Assembly (NCBI RefSeq): GCF_013155545.1
Contig: NZ_JABJVV010000001.1
Span: forward strand, 248,001-312,000
Reading direction: 5' to 3'
Source of the DNA: Caenimonas soli
Lineage (GTDB): Bacteria; Pseudomonadota; Gammaproteobacteria; Burkholderiales; Burkholderiaceae_C
Length of the DNA: 64,000 bases
Shown here: positions 28,585-40,094 of the stretch, piece by piece
Layout of the letters: each line of letters opens with the position of its first letter
Position numbering within the stretch: position 1 is the stretch's first letter
Translations under genes and position numbers: made by a program
Notes under the pieces: generated by a model
Told to the model about the DNA's origin: nothing
What the model saw: the letters and a program-made list of their open reading frames with translations, nothing else
Database searches by the model: none

Positions 28585-29418
28585 ATGACATCCCTCCGGA
28601 TGCGCTCATCCTTATCGCGCGCAGCCCCGGCCATCCTGGCAGCCCTGTGTGCGCTGCCCTGCTGGGGCCAGAACAAGATCGTGCTGGACGGCTCGACCGG
28701 GATGATTCCCCTCGCCAAGGCCATCGGCATCGCCTACCAGCAGGTGTCCGCTGATCCCCAGATTGAAATCGGACAGGGCCTGGGAACCGGTGCGCGTTTG
28801 AAAGCCCTGGCGGACGGCAAGATCCAGGTCGCACTGGCAAGTCACGGAATAAAGGCCGAAGACCTCGCGAAAGACAATCTGCGCGCGATTGAAATCGCGA
28901 AAGGCGCGATCGTGTTCGCGGTGAACGCTTCAGTACCCCTTTCCGAAGTGACCGAGGCGCAGCTGTGTGACCTCTACAGCGGCAGGGCCGGCAACTGGAA
29001 GGCGCTGAATGGGCCGGATGCGGCCGTGGTCGTGATGACGAGGCCTCCCACGGAGGTTGACCCGGAGGTGATTCGCGCAAAGATCGGCTGTTTCAAGGAG
29101 CTGAAGGAGGTAGAGTCTGCCCGGGTCATGGCGCGAGGCACCGATATGGCCAAGGGTCTCGCCGAAACAATGCATTCGATAGGGATGACCAGCATGACGG
29201 TGGTCGAGCAAAGTGGCGGCAAGCTCAAGGCTTTGGCCGTGAACGGAATCGCTCCTACCGCCGACAACGTGAAGACCGGCCGCTACTTCCTGACCCGTGA
29301 TTTTCTTTTCGTCGTCAAGGCGCCGCCCTCGCCTCCGGTCGCGAGGTTCCTGGAATTTGCCCTGAGCGCGGACGGCGACCGGGTGATTCTGGCCAACGGA
29401 GCAATCCCGGTGAGATAG
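28585..29418 (+). CDS. PstS-like periplasmic substrate-binding protein
   Basis: A secreted protein with the PBP-like (PstS) fold. The signal peptide is basic followed by [13 protein letters not shown]. Mature motifs [19 protein letters not shown] and [15 protein letters not shown] resemble the phosphate-loop region of PstS-type proteins, and [23 protein letters not shown] matches the usual hinge segment. Length is 277 aa. The ATG has a strong ribosome-binding site, GGAAAGGAG. No permease or ATPase gene accompanies it, so it may be a sensor or orphan binding protein. It sits on the opposite strand inside a minus-strand housekeeping run, between maf and rlmH. Confidence 0.78.
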   Translation: MTSLRMRSSLSRAAPAILAALCALPCWGQNKIVLDGSTGMIPLAKAIGIAYQQVSADPQIEIGQGLGTGARLKALADGKIQVALASHGIKAEDLAKDNLRAIEIAKGAIVFAVNASVPLSEVTEAQLCDLYSGRAGNWKALNGPDAAVVVMTRPPTEVDPEVIRAKIGCFKELKEVESARVMARGTDMAKGLAETMHSIGMTSMTVVEQSGGKLKALAVNGIAPTADNVKTGRYFLTRDFLFVVKAPPSPPVARFLEFALSADGDRVILANGAIPVR

Positions 29419-29424
29419 TCCCGG

Positions 29425-29892
29425 CTACTCCCGGTGGTACGGATGATTGGCGTTGATCGACCAAGCGCGGTACAGCTGTTCGATCAGGAGCACGCGCACC
29501 ATGGCGTGCGGCAAGGTCAGGTCGGACAGGCGGACGCGTTCGTGGGCGGCACGCTTGAAACCAGGGTCGAGCCCGTCGGGGCCGCCTATGACCAGGGCCA
29601 CGTCGCAACCCTGCATCTGCCAGGCCTTCAGCCGCTCCGCGAGCGCGACGGTGGTCAGGGCCGTGCCGCGCTCGTCGAGCGCGACCACATGCGCGCCTTT
29701 GGGGATGGCGCCTTCGATGCGCTGACGCTCCGCCGCGTACAGGGTTTCCAACGTCTTGGACGCACGCGGCTCGGTCTTGACGGCCTTCAGTTCCACCCGA
29801 AGTTCGGGCGGAAAGCGCTTGGCATAGTCGTCCCAGGCGGTCTGGGCCCAGTCGGGCACCCGCTGGCCCACCGCCACCACGCAGAGTTTCAT
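29425..29892 (-). CDS. rlmH: 23S rRNA (pseudouridine1915-N3)-methyltransferase RlmH
   Basis: SPOUT-class methyltransferase acting on pseudouridine 1915 in helix 69 of 23S rRNA in assembled 70S ribosomes. Visible motifs are [15 protein letters not shown]-type [12 protein letters not shown], and the C-terminal [20 protein letters not shown] with NHPYHRE, which is diagnostic for RlmH. Length 155 aa is exact for the family. The ATG overlaps the rsfS stop as ATGA. Confidence 0.97.
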   Translation of the reverse strand: MKLCVVAVGQRVPDWAQTAWDDYAKRFPPELRVELKAVKTEPRASKTLETLYAAERQRIEGAIPKGAHVVALDERGTALTTVALAERLKAWQMQGCDVALVIGGPDGLDPGFKRAAHERVRLSDLTLPHAMVRVLLIEQLYRAWSINANHPYHRE

Positions 29893-30524
29893 CCCCTGCG
29901 CGTGGGACTCTTCTTGGCCGCCGGTTTGCGTGCCGGGCTGGCTTTCTTGGCGGGCGCTTTTTTCGCAGGCGCCTTTGCCACCGGTTTCACAGGGGCTCGG
30001 GCCGTACCGGCAGATGCTGCCTTACTTGCCGTACCCGTCCTCTTCGCAGTTGCCTTTGCTGCAGTCTTGCCCGATGGGCTGTTCTTCGCGGACGCCTTTT
30101 TGGCGGGGGCTTTCTTCGCCGCGGGTTTTTCAGGCTGGGGCATCGCCGGCTTGGGTGCGCCGAACTTCAGGCGAACCGGCTTGTCGCCCCAGATTTCCTC
30201 GAGATGATAGTACTGCCGGATGGCCGGCTGCATGATGTGGGCGACAGCGGCCCCGCAATCCACGATGATCCACTCGCCGTTTTCCTCGCCCTCGATGCGT
30301 GGCTTGGGGAAGCCGGCCTCGCGCACCGAGTCGCGCACGCTGGCGGCCAGCGCCTTGGTTTGCCGGTTCGAGGTGCCCGAGGCAACGATCACGCGCTCGA
30401 ACAGGGGCGACAGATGTTCGGTGTTGAAAACAGTGATGTCCTGCGCTTTCACATCCTCCAGGCCGTCCACGATGGCTCTCTGGAGTTTTTGCGTATCTTT
30501 TCTTGCGGCGGCTTCTTGGGTCAT
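29889..30524 (-). CDS. rsfS: Ribosome silencing factor RsfS with long basic C-terminal tail
   Basis: Binds ribosomal protein uL14 and blocks 30S-50S joining in starvation. Residues 1 to about 130 are the conserved domain: LKAQDI-type [47 protein letters not shown] and [10 protein letters not shown]. The remaining 80 residues are a Lys/Ala/Pro tail with repeated [10 protein letters not shown] units, like histone H1 or nucleoid proteins. Typical RsfS stops near 105-130 aa. The tail could contact rRNA or DNA (inference). It overlaps nadD upstream and rlmH downstream as ATGA, so the three are translationally coupled. Confidence 0.93.
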   Translation of the reverse strand: MTQEAAARKDTQKLQRAIVDGLEDVKAQDITVFNTEHLSPLFERVIVASGTSNRQTKALAASVRDSVREAGFPKPRIEGEENGEWIIVDCGAAVAHIMQPAIRQYYHLEEIWGDKPVRLKFGAPKPAMPQPEKPAAKKAPAKKASAKNSPSGKTAAKATAKRTGTASKAASAGTARAPVKPVAKAPAKKAPAKKASPARKPAAKKSPTRRG

Positions 30525-31117
30525 CAGGCAGGTTGGTAAAGGTTATGTAGCTCAATATAACTTGCAACGCCCGGCGGGACCAGATGGGCGATGCCCTGAC
30601 CCTGTGCCACGCGTCCACGTACTTCGGTGGCGCTCTCGGTCATGCTCGGCAGGCGCAGCAGCCGTAATTCGGCCTGGGCAGGCAAACCCGGAGGCCGCAA
30701 TCCTGCATGCGCTTGGGCCGACGGGCGGCCCGCCACGCAAATGATCGCAAGCTGCACGATGGCCTCCCACTCGCGCCAGCGGGTCAGCGAAATCGCCTGG
30801 TCTTCGCCCATGACCAGGAAAAGCTGGGCCGCCGGGTGCTCGGCCTTGAGTTCGCGCAAGGTGTCGATGGTGTAGGTCGGCCCGGGACGCCGCAGCTCGC
30901 GGTCGTCGATGACGGTTTGCGGCAGGCCGCCGAAGGCAACCTCGGCGAGCGCCAGCCGATGCTCAGGCGGGGTGAGCGACTGTGCTTTGTGCCAAGCCTG
31001 TCCGGTGGGGAATATTCGCAATTCGTCCAGCTGCAACTGTTCGACGGCGGCCTGGGCGAGCGCCACATGGGCCACATGTGGCGGATCGAAGGCTCCACCG
31101 AAGACCCCGAGGCGCAT
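30524..31117 (-). CDS. nadD: Nicotinate-nucleotide adenylyltransferase NadD
   Basis: Adenylates nicotinate mononucleotide in NAD biosynthesis. The nucleotidyltransferase motif GGAFDPPHVAH is near the N-terminus. GEDQAISLTRWREWE and the late SMTESATEVR (ISSTxIR-like) motif also fit. I use the ATG at 31117 (MRLGVFGGAFD), which gives 197 aa. The open frame reaches back to 31294 but would overlap hemF. The stop overlaps the rsfS start as ATGA. Confidence 0.93.
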   Translation of the reverse strand: MRLGVFGGAFDPPHVAHVALAQAAVEQLQLDELRIFPTGQAWHKAQSLTPPEHRLALAEVAFGGLPQTVIDDRELRRPGPTYTIDTLRELKAEHPAAQLFLVMGEDQAISLTRWREWEAIVQLAIICVAGRPSAQAHAGLRPPGLPAQAELRLLRLPSMTESATEVRGRVAQGQGIAHLVPPGVASYIELHNLYQPA

Positions 31118-31128
31118 CGCGACTGCCG

Positions 31129-32043
31129 TCAAAGCCAGTCCCTTCGCACCAGAAACTTCTTGTAAAGGTCGTCCTCGGGCGAGCCGGGGCGGGTTTGCCG
31201 TTGGTAGGCCCAACTGGCAAGGGGCGGCATCGACATCAGGATGGATTCGGTGCGACCGCCGGACTGCAATCCGAAATGCGTGCCACGGTCCCACACCAGG
31301 TTGAATTCAACGTAACGGCCGCGCCGGTACAGCTGAAAATCCCGTTCGCGCTCGCCGTAGGGCGTGTCCTTGCGAATTTTCAAAATCGGAAGATAGGCGT
31401 CCAGGAACGCGTCGCCCACCGAACTCATGAGCGCGAAGCTGTTCGTGAAGCCGCCGTCGGCAAAATCGTCGAAGAAGATGCCGCCTATGCCGCGCTGTTC
31501 GTCGCGATGCTTCAGGTGGAAATAGTCATCGCACCAGGTCTTGAAGCGCCCGTATTTGTCGGCGCCGAAGGGCTCCAGCGCCTTCTTGCACACGCTGTGG
31601 AAATGCACTGCGTCCTGCTCGAAGCCGTAGCACGGCGTCAGGTCCATCCCGCCGCCGAACCAGAACACCGATTCGCCGCCGTTCAGCGGCGCCGCCGTGA
31701 TCATGCGCACGTTCATGTGGACCGTGGGCGCGTAAGGATTGCGCGGGTGGAACACCAGCGAAACGCCGAGCGCCTCGAACGGAGCGCCGGCCAACTCGGG
31801 GCGATTCTGCGTGGCCGAGGCCGGCAGGCGCGGGCCGACCACGTGCGAGAACCCGCAACCCGCCCGCTCGAACACCTGGCCGCCTTCCAGGATGGCCGTG
31901 ATGCCATCACCCTGCAGCGGCTCGTCCTTGGCCTTGTTCCACTTGTCCTGCACGAAGCTGGCGCCGTCGACCTGTGCGCAAGCCGTGGTGATGCGATCCT
32001 GCAAGTCCAGCAGGTATTCGCGCACCATGTCGACGTTGGTCAT
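31129..32043 (-). CDS. hemF: Oxygen-dependent coproporphyrinogen III oxidase HemF
   Basis: Oxidative decarboxylation of coproporphyrinogen III to protoporphyrinogen IX in haem synthesis under aerobic conditions. Conserved segments are [50 protein letters not shown] and [15 protein letters not shown]. The ATG at 32043 gives 304 aa, matching the family. The upstream in-frame extension lies inside purD. It is 7 bases downstream of purD and 11 bases upstream of nadD. Confidence 0.97.
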   Translation of the reverse strand: MTNVDMVREYLLDLQDRITTACAQVDGASFVQDKWNKAKDEPLQGDGITAILEGGQVFERAGCGFSHVVGPRLPASATQNRPELAGAPFEALGVSLVFHPRNPYAPTVHMNVRMITAAPLNGGESVFWFGGGMDLTPCYGFEQDAVHFHSVCKKALEPFGADKYGRFKTWCDDYFHLKHRDEQRGIGGIFFDDFADGGFTNSFALMSSVGDAFLDAYLPILKIRKDTPYGERERDFQLYRRGRYVEFNLVWDRGTHFGLQSGGRTESILMSMPPLASWAYQRQTRPGSPEDDLYKKFLVRRDWL

Positions 32044-32050
32044 GCCCACC

Positions 32051-33346
32051 TCAGCTGCGCACGGCCCGATGCCCGATGTCGCGCCGGTACTGGGCGCCAT
32101 CGAAATGGATGCCTTGGGCGACCTCATAGGCGCGGTGCTGCGCCTCCTTCACGCTGCCGGCCAGCACCGTCACGCATAGCACGCGGCCACCCGCAGTCAA
32201 CGTGGCTCCGTCCTTTCGCACCGTGCCCGCGTGGAAGACGACCGCATCTTCGGTCGGCTGCGGCAGGCCCGTGATCGCGTCGCCCTTGCGCGGATTGAGC
32301 GGATAGCCCGCAGCCGCCATGACGACGCCCAGGGCCGGCCGCCGGTCCCATTCCAGCTCCACCTGGTCGAGCGCGCCGGACGTCGCGGCCATCATCACGT
32401 CGAACAGGTCGGACTTCAGCCGCATCATGATCGGCTGCGTTTCAGGGTCACCCATGCGGCAGTTGAATTCGAGTGTCTTCACTGCGCCCTTGGGGTCGAT
32501 CATCAGCCCGGCGTAGAGAAACCCGGTGTAGGTGATGCCGTCTTTCTCCATGCCCTTGATGGTGGGCAAGATGATCTCGCGCATGGCACGGGCATGAATC
32601 TGCGGCGTCACGACCGGCGCGGGCGAATAGGCACCCATGCCACCGGTGTTGGGTCCCTGGTCGCCGTCCATCAGGCGCTTGTGGTCTTGCGAGGTCGCCA
32701 GCGCGGTGACGTTCTTGCCGTCGCACAGCACGATGAAACTGGCTTCTTCGCCCTGCAGGAACTCCTCGATCACGACGCGCGGCGCCGCCTGTCCGTCTTC
32801 TCCTGTGACATGCGTGACGCCCAGCTTGTTGTCCAGCAGCATGAAATCGATGGCTTCGTGGGCTTCGGCCGCCGTCATGGCCACGACCACGCCCTTGCCC
32901 GCCGCCAGGCCGTCGGCCTTGACCACGATGGGCGCGCCCTTCCGGTCCACGTACGCGTGCGCTGCCGCCGGGTCGGTGAAGGCTTCGTATTCGGCGGTGG
33001 GGATACCGTGGCGCTTCATGAAGGCCTTGGAAAACGCCTTGGAGCTTTCCAGCTGCGCGGCCGCCTGGGTCGGTCCGAACACCCGCAGTCCGTGGGCGCG
33101 GAAATCGTCGACCACGCCCGCTGCCAGCGGTGCTTCAGGGCCAACCACCGTCAGGACGATCTTCTCTTTCAGCGCCCACTGCCGCAACGCCGGGATGTCG
33201 GTGATGGCTACGTTTTCAAGCCGGCCATCGAGCGCCGTCCCGCCGTTGCCGGGGGCGACATAGACCGCTTGCAGTTTGGGCGATTGCGCGAGCTTCCAGG
33301 CGAGCGCGTGTTCCCGGCCGCCGCCGCCGATCACGAGTACTTTCAT
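32051..33346 (-). CDS. purD: Phosphoribosylamine-glycine ligase PurD
   Basis: ATP-grasp enzyme forming glycinamide ribonucleotide, step two of purine synthesis. The N-terminal motif is [17 protein letters not shown]. The ATP-grasp core has [15 protein letters not shown] and [13 protein letters not shown] with [14 protein letters not shown], and the metal-binding part is [13 protein letters not shown]. Length 431 aa is typical. It starts with ATG at 33346, 13 bases after the yebC stop, and leads the purD-hemF-nadD-rsfS-rlmH run. Confidence 0.97.
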   Translation of the reverse strand: MKVLVIGGGGREHALAWKLAQSPKLQAVYVAPGNGGTALDGRLENVAITDIPALRQWALKEKIVLTVVGPEAPLAAGVVDDFRAHGLRVFGPTQAAAQLESSKAFSKAFMKRHGIPTAEYEAFTDPAAAHAYVDRKGAPIVVKADGLAAGKGVVVAMTAAEAHEAIDFMLLDNKLGVTHVTGEDGQAAPRVVIEEFLQGEEASFIVLCDGKNVTALATSQDHKRLMDGDQGPNTGGMGAYSPAPVVTPQIHARAMREIILPTIKGMEKDGITYTGFLYAGLMIDPKGAVKTLEFNCRMGDPETQPIMMRLKSDLFDVMMAATSGALDQVELEWDRRPALGVVMAAAGYPLNPRKGDAITGLPQPTEDAVVFHAGTVRKDGATLTAGGRVLCVTVLAGSVKEAQHRAYEVAQGIHFDGAQYRRDIGHRAVRS

Positions 33347-33359
33347 TTAGTCCTTATTG

Positions 33360-34085
33360 TTATTGTTCGAGGGATGCGTTGTGGAAGACGTCTTGCACGT
33401 CGTCCAGGTCTTCCAGCACGTCGAGCAGCTTCTGCATTTTCGCCGCATCCTCGCCCGTGAGTTCGATTGTGTTCTCGGGGCGCATCGTGACCTCGGCCAC
33501 TTCAGGTTTCAGCCCGGCAGCTTCGAGCGCATTCTTCACCGCCTCGAAGTCCGCCGGAGCGGTGATGACTTCGATCGCGCCGTCCTCGTCCGCCACCACG
33601 TCCTCGGCGCCCGCTTCGAGCGCCACTTCCATGACCTTGTCCTCGCTGGTGCCGGGCGCAAGGATGAGCTGGCCCACTTTCTTGAACTGGAAGGCGACCG
33701 AGCCCTCGGTGCCCATGTTGCCGCCGTATTTGCTGAACGCGTGCCGCACCTCAGCCACGGTGCGCACCTTGTTGTCGGTCATGGTGTCCACGATGATGGC
33801 CGCGCCGCCGATGCCATAGCCCTCGTAGCGGATTTCCTCGTACTGCACGCCTTCGAGGTTGCCGGTGGCCTTGTCGATGTTGCGTTTGACGGTATCGGCC
33901 GGCATGTTGGCGGCCTTGGCCTTCTCGACAGCCAGGCGCAGGCGCGGGTTGATAGCCAAGTCGCCGCCGCCCAGGCGGGCCGCGACCATGATTTCACGGA
34001 TGACCCGGGTCCAGACCTTGCCGCGCTTTTCGTCCTGGCGGCCCTTCCGGTGCTGGATGTTTGCCCATTTACTGTGTCCGGCCAC
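33360..34085 (-). CDS. yebC: YebC/PmpR family translational/transcriptional regulator (copy 1)
   Basis: Member of the YebC/TACO1 family. Members have been described as DNA-binding regulators and, more recently, as factors easing translation of proline-rich stretches. The conserved N-terminus [20 protein letters not shown] is intact, followed by [18 protein letters not shown] and a C-terminal [12 protein letters not shown]. Length 241 aa is standard. The start is GTG at 34085. It is divergent from the HerA-like gene with a 66-bp gap. A second, more divergent YebC is encoded at 55501. Confidence 0.94.
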   Translation of the reverse strand: MAGHSKWANIQHRKGRQDEKRGKVWTRVIREIMVAARLGGGDLAINPRLRLAVEKAKAANMPADTVKRNIDKATGNLEGVQYEEIRYEGYGIGGAAIIVDTMTDNKVRTVAEVRHAFSKYGGNMGTEGSVAFQFKKVGQLILAPGTSEDKVMEVALEAGAEDVVADEDGAIEVITAPADFEAVKNALEAAGLKPEVAEVTMRPENTIELTGEDAAKMQKLLDVLEDLDDVQDVFHNASLEQ

Positions 34086-34151
34086 TGGGGACCCCTTCTT
34101 TGTTTCTAGTCGGCGCTATATTGGCGCTATCCCCCATTTTACTTTTCAACC

Positions 34152-35657
34152 ATGGCTGAACCCCTCTTGATCGCCAGAAACGCGCAAACCGAGTGCCATG
34201 TGCTGCCGGGCCTGGCCAACCGGCACGGCCTGATCACCGGCGCCACGGGCACCGGCAAGACCGTGACCTTGCAAACCATGGCCGAGAATTTCTCGAAAAT
34301 CGGTGTGCCGGTGTTCATGGCCGACGTCAAGGGCGACCTGACCGGCATCAGCCAAGTCGGGTCTGTGAGCGAGAAGCTGGCGGCGCTGCTGAAGGAACGC
34401 GGCATCACGCCTTCCGAGCCCCGCGCCTGCCCCGTCACGCTGTGGGACGTATTCGGCGAGCAGGGCCACCCGGTCCGGGCCACGGTGTCCGACATGGGCC
34501 CTTTGCTGCTGGGGCGCATGCTCAACGTCAACGAGACCCAGGCCGGCGTGCTGCAACTGGTGTTCAAGATCGCCGACGACAACGGCCTGCTCCTTCTGGA
34601 CCTGAAGGACCTGCGCTCCATGCTCCAGTACGTGGGCGACAACGCCAAGGAATTCACCACCGCCTACGGCAACATCAGTGCCGCCAGCGTGGGCGCCATC
34701 CAGCGTGGGCTGATGCAAATCGAAGCCCAGGGCGGCGACAGGTTCTTCGGCGAACCCATGCTCAACATTGCCGACTTCCTGCAGACCGACGCGTCCGGCC
34801 AGGGCGTGGTGAACATCCTGGCTGCCGACAAGCTCTTGAACTCGCCGCGTCTGTATGCGACCTTCCTGCTGTGGATGCTGTCCGAACTCTTCGAACAGCT
34901 GCCCGAGATCGGCGACCCCGAAAAGCCCAAGCTGGTGTTCTTCTTCGACGAAGCTCACCTGCTCTTCAATGAGGCGCCCAAGGTGCTGGTCGAGCGCATC
35001 GAGCTGGTGGTGAGGCTGGTGCGATCCAAGGGCGTGGGCGTGTATTTCGTGACGCAGAACCCCTTGGACATCCCCGACAGCGTGCTGGCCCAGCTGGGCA
35101 ACCGGGTGCAGCATGCGCTGCGGGCCTTCACCCCGCGCGACCAGAAAGCCGTCAAGGCGACCGCCCAGACCATGCGGCAAAAGCCCGGGCTGGACATCGA
35201 AACCGCGATCACCGAGCTGGCCGTCGGCGAGGCGCTGATCAGCCTGCTGGATGCCAAGGGCCGCCCCAGCGTGACCGAGCGCGCCTATGTGCTGCCCCCG
35301 GGCAGCCAGATCGGACCGATCACCGGGCCTCAGCGCCAGGCCTTGCTGGCCAACTCGCTCGTCGCCGGTGTGTACGAAAAGACCGTGGACCGCGAATCGG
35401 CCCACGAGAAATTAAAAGTGCGCACCGAGCAGGCGCAGGCCGAGGCGGCAGCGGCCAAACCCGGCGCAGAAGGATCGGGCGGCGTGATGGGCGGCCTGGG
35501 CGACATCCTGTTCGGGTCCACCGGGCCGCGCGGCGGGCGGCGCGAGGGGCTGGCCGAGAGCATGGCCAAGTCCGCGGTTCGAACGATCGGCAGCAGCGTC
35601 GGCCGGGAGATCGTGCGCGGCGTTCTGGGAAGCATCCTGGGAAGCAAACGGCGCTGA
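34152..35657 (+). CDS. HerA-like ATPase of the DUF853 family (YjgR-like)
   Basis: FtsK/HerA-superfamily NTPase of unknown role. Walker A GATGTGKT lies at residues 30-37, [14 protein letters not shown] follows, and Walker B is [13 protein letters not shown] sensor segment [26 protein letters not shown] and the arginine-containing FTPRDQKAV follow. The C-terminus carries a Gly/Arg-rich low-complexity stretch ([13 protein letters not shown]). Length 501 aa matches E. coli YjgR. The start is ATG at 34152. No NurA-type nuclease gene is adjacent. The gene precedes the uracil-catabolism set by 40 bases. Confidence 0.9.
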   Translation: MAEPLLIARNAQTECHVLPGLANRHGLITGATGTGKTVTLQTMAENFSKIGVPVFMADVKGDLTGISQVGSVSEKLAALLKERGITPSEPRACPVTLWDVFGEQGHPVRATVSDMGPLLLGRMLNVNETQAGVLQLVFKIADDNGLLLLDLKDLRSMLQYVGDNAKEFTTAYGNISAASVGAIQRGLMQIEAQGGDRFFGEPMLNIADFLQTDASGQGVVNILAADKLLNSPRLYATFLLWMLSELFEQLPEIGDPEKPKLVFFFDEAHLLFNEAPKVLVERIELVVRLVRSKGVGVYFVTQNPLDIPDSVLAQLGNRVQHALRAFTPRDQKAVKATAQTMRQKPGLDIETAITELAVGEALISLLDAKGRPSVTERAYVLPPGSQIGPITGPQRQALLANSLVAGVYEKTVDRESAHEKLKVRTEQAQAEAAAAKPGAEGSGGVMGGLGDILFGSTGPRGGRREGLAESMAKSAVRTIGSSVGREIVRGVLGSILGSKRR

Positions 35658-35697
35658 ACGGCCCTGCGCGGCCCTGCACGGGTGTACATTGCCTTTT

Positions 35698-36939
<1,242 letters not shown>

Positions 36940-36942
36940 CGC

Positions 36943-38211
36943 ATGGGCAGCACGCATCTGGGTTCGCACCAAGCGGAGGCCGAAGAAGCGGCGTCCGCCC
37001 TGCGCACGACCGTCGCCATCCGCGAGCGTGCCAAGCAGTTGTTGACGCGGGCCCGCCAGGGCGAATCGCCCTGGTTCATCGTCGACGAAGGCTTCCTGGG
37101 GACCGCGGCGAATGAGGTGGTCGCGGCCACGCGCAAGCGCTATCCCAAGCTGCACATCCCCTTTCACAGCCGCTGGCGCCATTTCGAAGCAGGCGGCGTG
37201 AATCGCAAGGCCGAGCTGGACCGGCTGCTCCAAGGCCTGCCGCTCGCATCGCGCGGCCACGCCATGATCGACCTGGCGGTGGTGAGCGTGCTGCTCGACG
37301 CCGGCGCGGGACCTGAGTGGAAATACGTGGAGCCCGCCACCGGCCAGACCTTTACCCGCTCCGAAGGCCTGGGCGTGGCGAGCTTCCATGCTTTCACCGC
37401 CGGCTTGTTCTCAAGCGACAAGAACCGGCCCTGTCAAGCGGACTCAGCGGGCCTGCGCGGCCTGGTTACCGATCACCTTGCCTCGGCGTTTCAGGTGGGC
37501 GAGCACAACCCGTTGGTTGGAATCGAAGAGCGCGCCATCCTGCTGCGGCGGCTCGGCGAGGTCATGTCCGAGCAGCCGGAGGTCTTCGGCGAGGACGGGC
37601 GGCCCGGCGGCTTGATGGACATGATCATCAGCCCCCTGGGCCCGGATGTTCCCCACACCGCCGACGTAGTGGCCCACGACATCCTTTCGCAGCTCCTGAT
37701 CAGCCTGTCCGGGATCTGGCCGGCGAGCAATTCGATCGGCGCGGTGCCGCTGGGCGATTGCTGGCGCCACTCCGCGGTGCGCGGAGAAGGCCTGACCGAT
37801 GGCTGGATGCCCTTCCACAAGCTGTCGCAGTGGATGACCTATTCGCTGCTGGAGCCCTTCGAATGGAGCGGCGTCAAAGTGCGCGGGCTCGATGGCCTGA
37901 CGGGCCTGCCGGAATACCGCAACGGGGGCCTCCTGATCGACAGCGGCCTGCTGGTACTTCGCGACGAGGCGGCCGCTAAGGAAATCTGGCAGCCGGGCGA
38001 CGAAATCATCGTGGAATGGCGGGCCATGACCGTGGCGCTGCTGGACGAGATAGCCCACGCCGTTCGCCAGCAGTTACGATTGAGTGAATCCCAATTGCCG
38101 TTGGCCTGCGTACTGGAAGGCGGAACCTGGGCCGCCGGCCGTGAACTGGCACAGCGCCATCGCGGCGGCCTGCCACCACTGAACGTGGCGAGTGACGGAA
38201 CGGTATTTTGA
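36943..38211 (+). CDS. urc4: URC4/Urg3 family protein (DUF1688)
   Basis: DUF1688 protein of 422 aa, homologous to fungal Urc4/Urg3, which is required together with Urc1 for the URC uracil-degradation route. Its chemistry is not settled. Recognisable conserved segments include FHSRWRHFEAGGVNRKAEL, EGLGVASFHAFTAGLFSS, NPLVGIEERAILLRRLG and DGWMPFHKLSQWMTYSLLEP. No standard catalytic motif is visible. It starts 3 bases after the urc1 stop, so the two are an operon. A palindromic repeat separates it from upp. Confidence 0.9.
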   Translation: MGSTHLGSHQAEAEEAASALRTTVAIRERAKQLLTRARQGESPWFIVDEGFLGTAANEVVAATRKRYPKLHIPFHSRWRHFEAGGVNRKAELDRLLQGLPLASRGHAMIDLAVVSVLLDAGAGPEWKYVEPATGQTFTRSEGLGVASFHAFTAGLFSSDKNRPCQADSAGLRGLVTDHLASAFQVGEHNPLVGIEERAILLRRLGEVMSEQPEVFGEDGRPGGLMDMIISPLGPDVPHTADVVAHDILSQLLISLSGIWPASNSIGAVPLGDCWRHSAVRGEGLTDGWMPFHKLSQWMTYSLLEPFEWSGVKVRGLDGLTGLPEYRNGGLLIDSGLLVLRDEAAAKEIWQPGDEIIVEWRAMTVALLDEIAHAVRQQLRLSESQLPLACVLEGGTWAAGRELAQRHRGGLPPLNVASDGTVF

Positions 38212-38219
38212 ATTGGGCT

Positions 38220-38248
38220 GCCATTGCGGACTTGATCCGCAATCCATG
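38220..38248 (+). repeat. Dispersed palindromic repeat, copy 2
   Basis: Located between urc4 and upp. A perfect stem ATTGCGGA/TCCGCAAT (38223-38230 with 38236-38243) encloses loop CTTGA, flanked by CC and CCATG. It differs from copy 3 at stem position 8, with the partner base changed as well, so pairing is kept. It could form in the mRNA between the two genes. Confidence 0.75.
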
Positions 38249-38262
38249 ATGAGGAAATCGAA

Positions 38263-38892
<630 letters not shown>

Positions 38893-38897
38893 ACCCC

Positions 38898-40094
38898 ATG
38901 ATGAGTGTTTTTCTGGCGCGGCCGCTGGCCGCGATCCTCTTCCTCGGCCTGTCGATTACCACAGCCGCTGCTCCCTTCACTCCCGCCGGCGACAGCGAGG
39001 TGGTCGAACGCCTGCCCAGTGGCAGCAACGATCCGGCCGTGCGCCGCGTCGATTCGCTGCGCAAGCAGTTGGCGGCGCAGCCCAACGATATACCGCTGCG
39101 CCTGGAGATCGCCAGGCGCTACTTCGACCTGGCCATGGCCCAGGGCGATCCGCGCTATGTGGGCTACGCCTCCGCTGCTATCGCGCCGGTGGCACAGTCT
39201 GCCGCCGGCAATGCCGGTTATTGGACGGTGCGCGGGCTGATCCAGCAGTACAGCCATGACTTCGCGGGCGCGTTGCAAAGCCTGGCCAAGGCCAGGGAGC
39301 TGGACCCGCAGTTGGTGGAACCCACCGCATGGCGTTCGGCCATCCATATGGTGCAGGCCAACTACGACGACGCCTTGTCGGAGTGCACGCGTCTCGTTCC
39401 GCTGGCCCATCCGCTGCACGCCCAGGGATGCACTGCCTATGTCCAGGCCAGCACGGGGCAGTTGGCCCCGGCGTACGAGGCCCTGGGCAAGTCGTTGGCG
39501 GCCGCTGGCCCGATAGCGCCCGAACTCGCGCTGTGGGTGCGCACACGACTGGCCGAAATGGCGATGCGCCTGCAACGCTGGCCCGACGCCGAAGCGCATT
39601 TCAAGGAAGCGCTGCAATTGGGCGTCACCGACCAGTTCCTGCTGGGCGCCTACGCCGACTTCCTCTTGCAGAAAAAGCGGCCCGCCGAAGTGCTGACGCT
39701 GCTGGCCGGCTGGGAACGTTCGGACATCCTGTTGCTGCGCCTGGCCCTGGCCGGGCGCGCGCTGAACGATCCGCGCGCCGCCGGCTGGGCCGCCCAGCTG
39801 CGTGACCGCTTCGCCGCGGCGGCGCAGCGCGGCGACCGGCTGCACGAGCAGGAAGCCGCGCGCTTCGAACTCGATATCGAGGGCAACCCGGCCAAGGCGC
39901 TGGAACTGGCGCAGCGCAACTACAAGGACCAGAAGGAGCCGCGCGACGCGGAAATTCTGATCCGCGCCGCCATCGCCGCCAAGCAAACCAAGGCTGCCCA
40001 ACCGGCGCTGGACTGGCTGCGCACCAACAAGTACGAAGACCCGGTTCTGGCGCCCCTGGCCGACCAGTTGGTTGCACTGGGAGCCAAGCGATGA
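38898..40094 (+). CDS. Exported tetratricopeptide-repeat protein
   Basis: Secreted protein of 398 aa. A signal peptide (SVFLARPLAAILFLGLSITTAAA) is followed by helical repeats of TPR type across most of the mature chain, for example LRLEIARRYFDLAMAQGD, LQSLAKARELDPQLVEPTAW and PDAEAHFKEALQLGVTDQF. No catalytic motif. Its stop overlaps the HupE/UreJ-type gene as ATGA, so the two are made together and probably act as a periplasmic/membrane pair. It lies 5 bases after upp, so it may be co-transcribed with the uracil genes. The partner specificity is unknown. Confidence 0.8.
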   Translation: MMSVFLARPLAAILFLGLSITTAAAPFTPAGDSEVVERLPSGSNDPAVRRVDSLRKQLAAQPNDIPLRLEIARRYFDLAMAQGDPRYVGYASAAIAPVAQSAAGNAGYWTVRGLIQQYSHDFAGALQSLAKARELDPQLVEPTAWRSAIHMVQANYDDALSECTRLVPLAHPLHAQGCTAYVQASTGQLAPAYEALGKSLAAAGPIAPELALWVRTRLAEMAMRLQRWPDAEAHFKEALQLGVTDQFLLGAYADFLLQKKRPAEVLTLLAGWERSDILLLRLALAGRALNDPRAAGWAAQLRDRFAAAAQRGDRLHEQEAARFELDIEGNPAKALELAQRNYKDQKEPRDAEILIRAAIAAKQTKAAQPALDWLRTNKYEDPVLAPLADQLVALGAKR

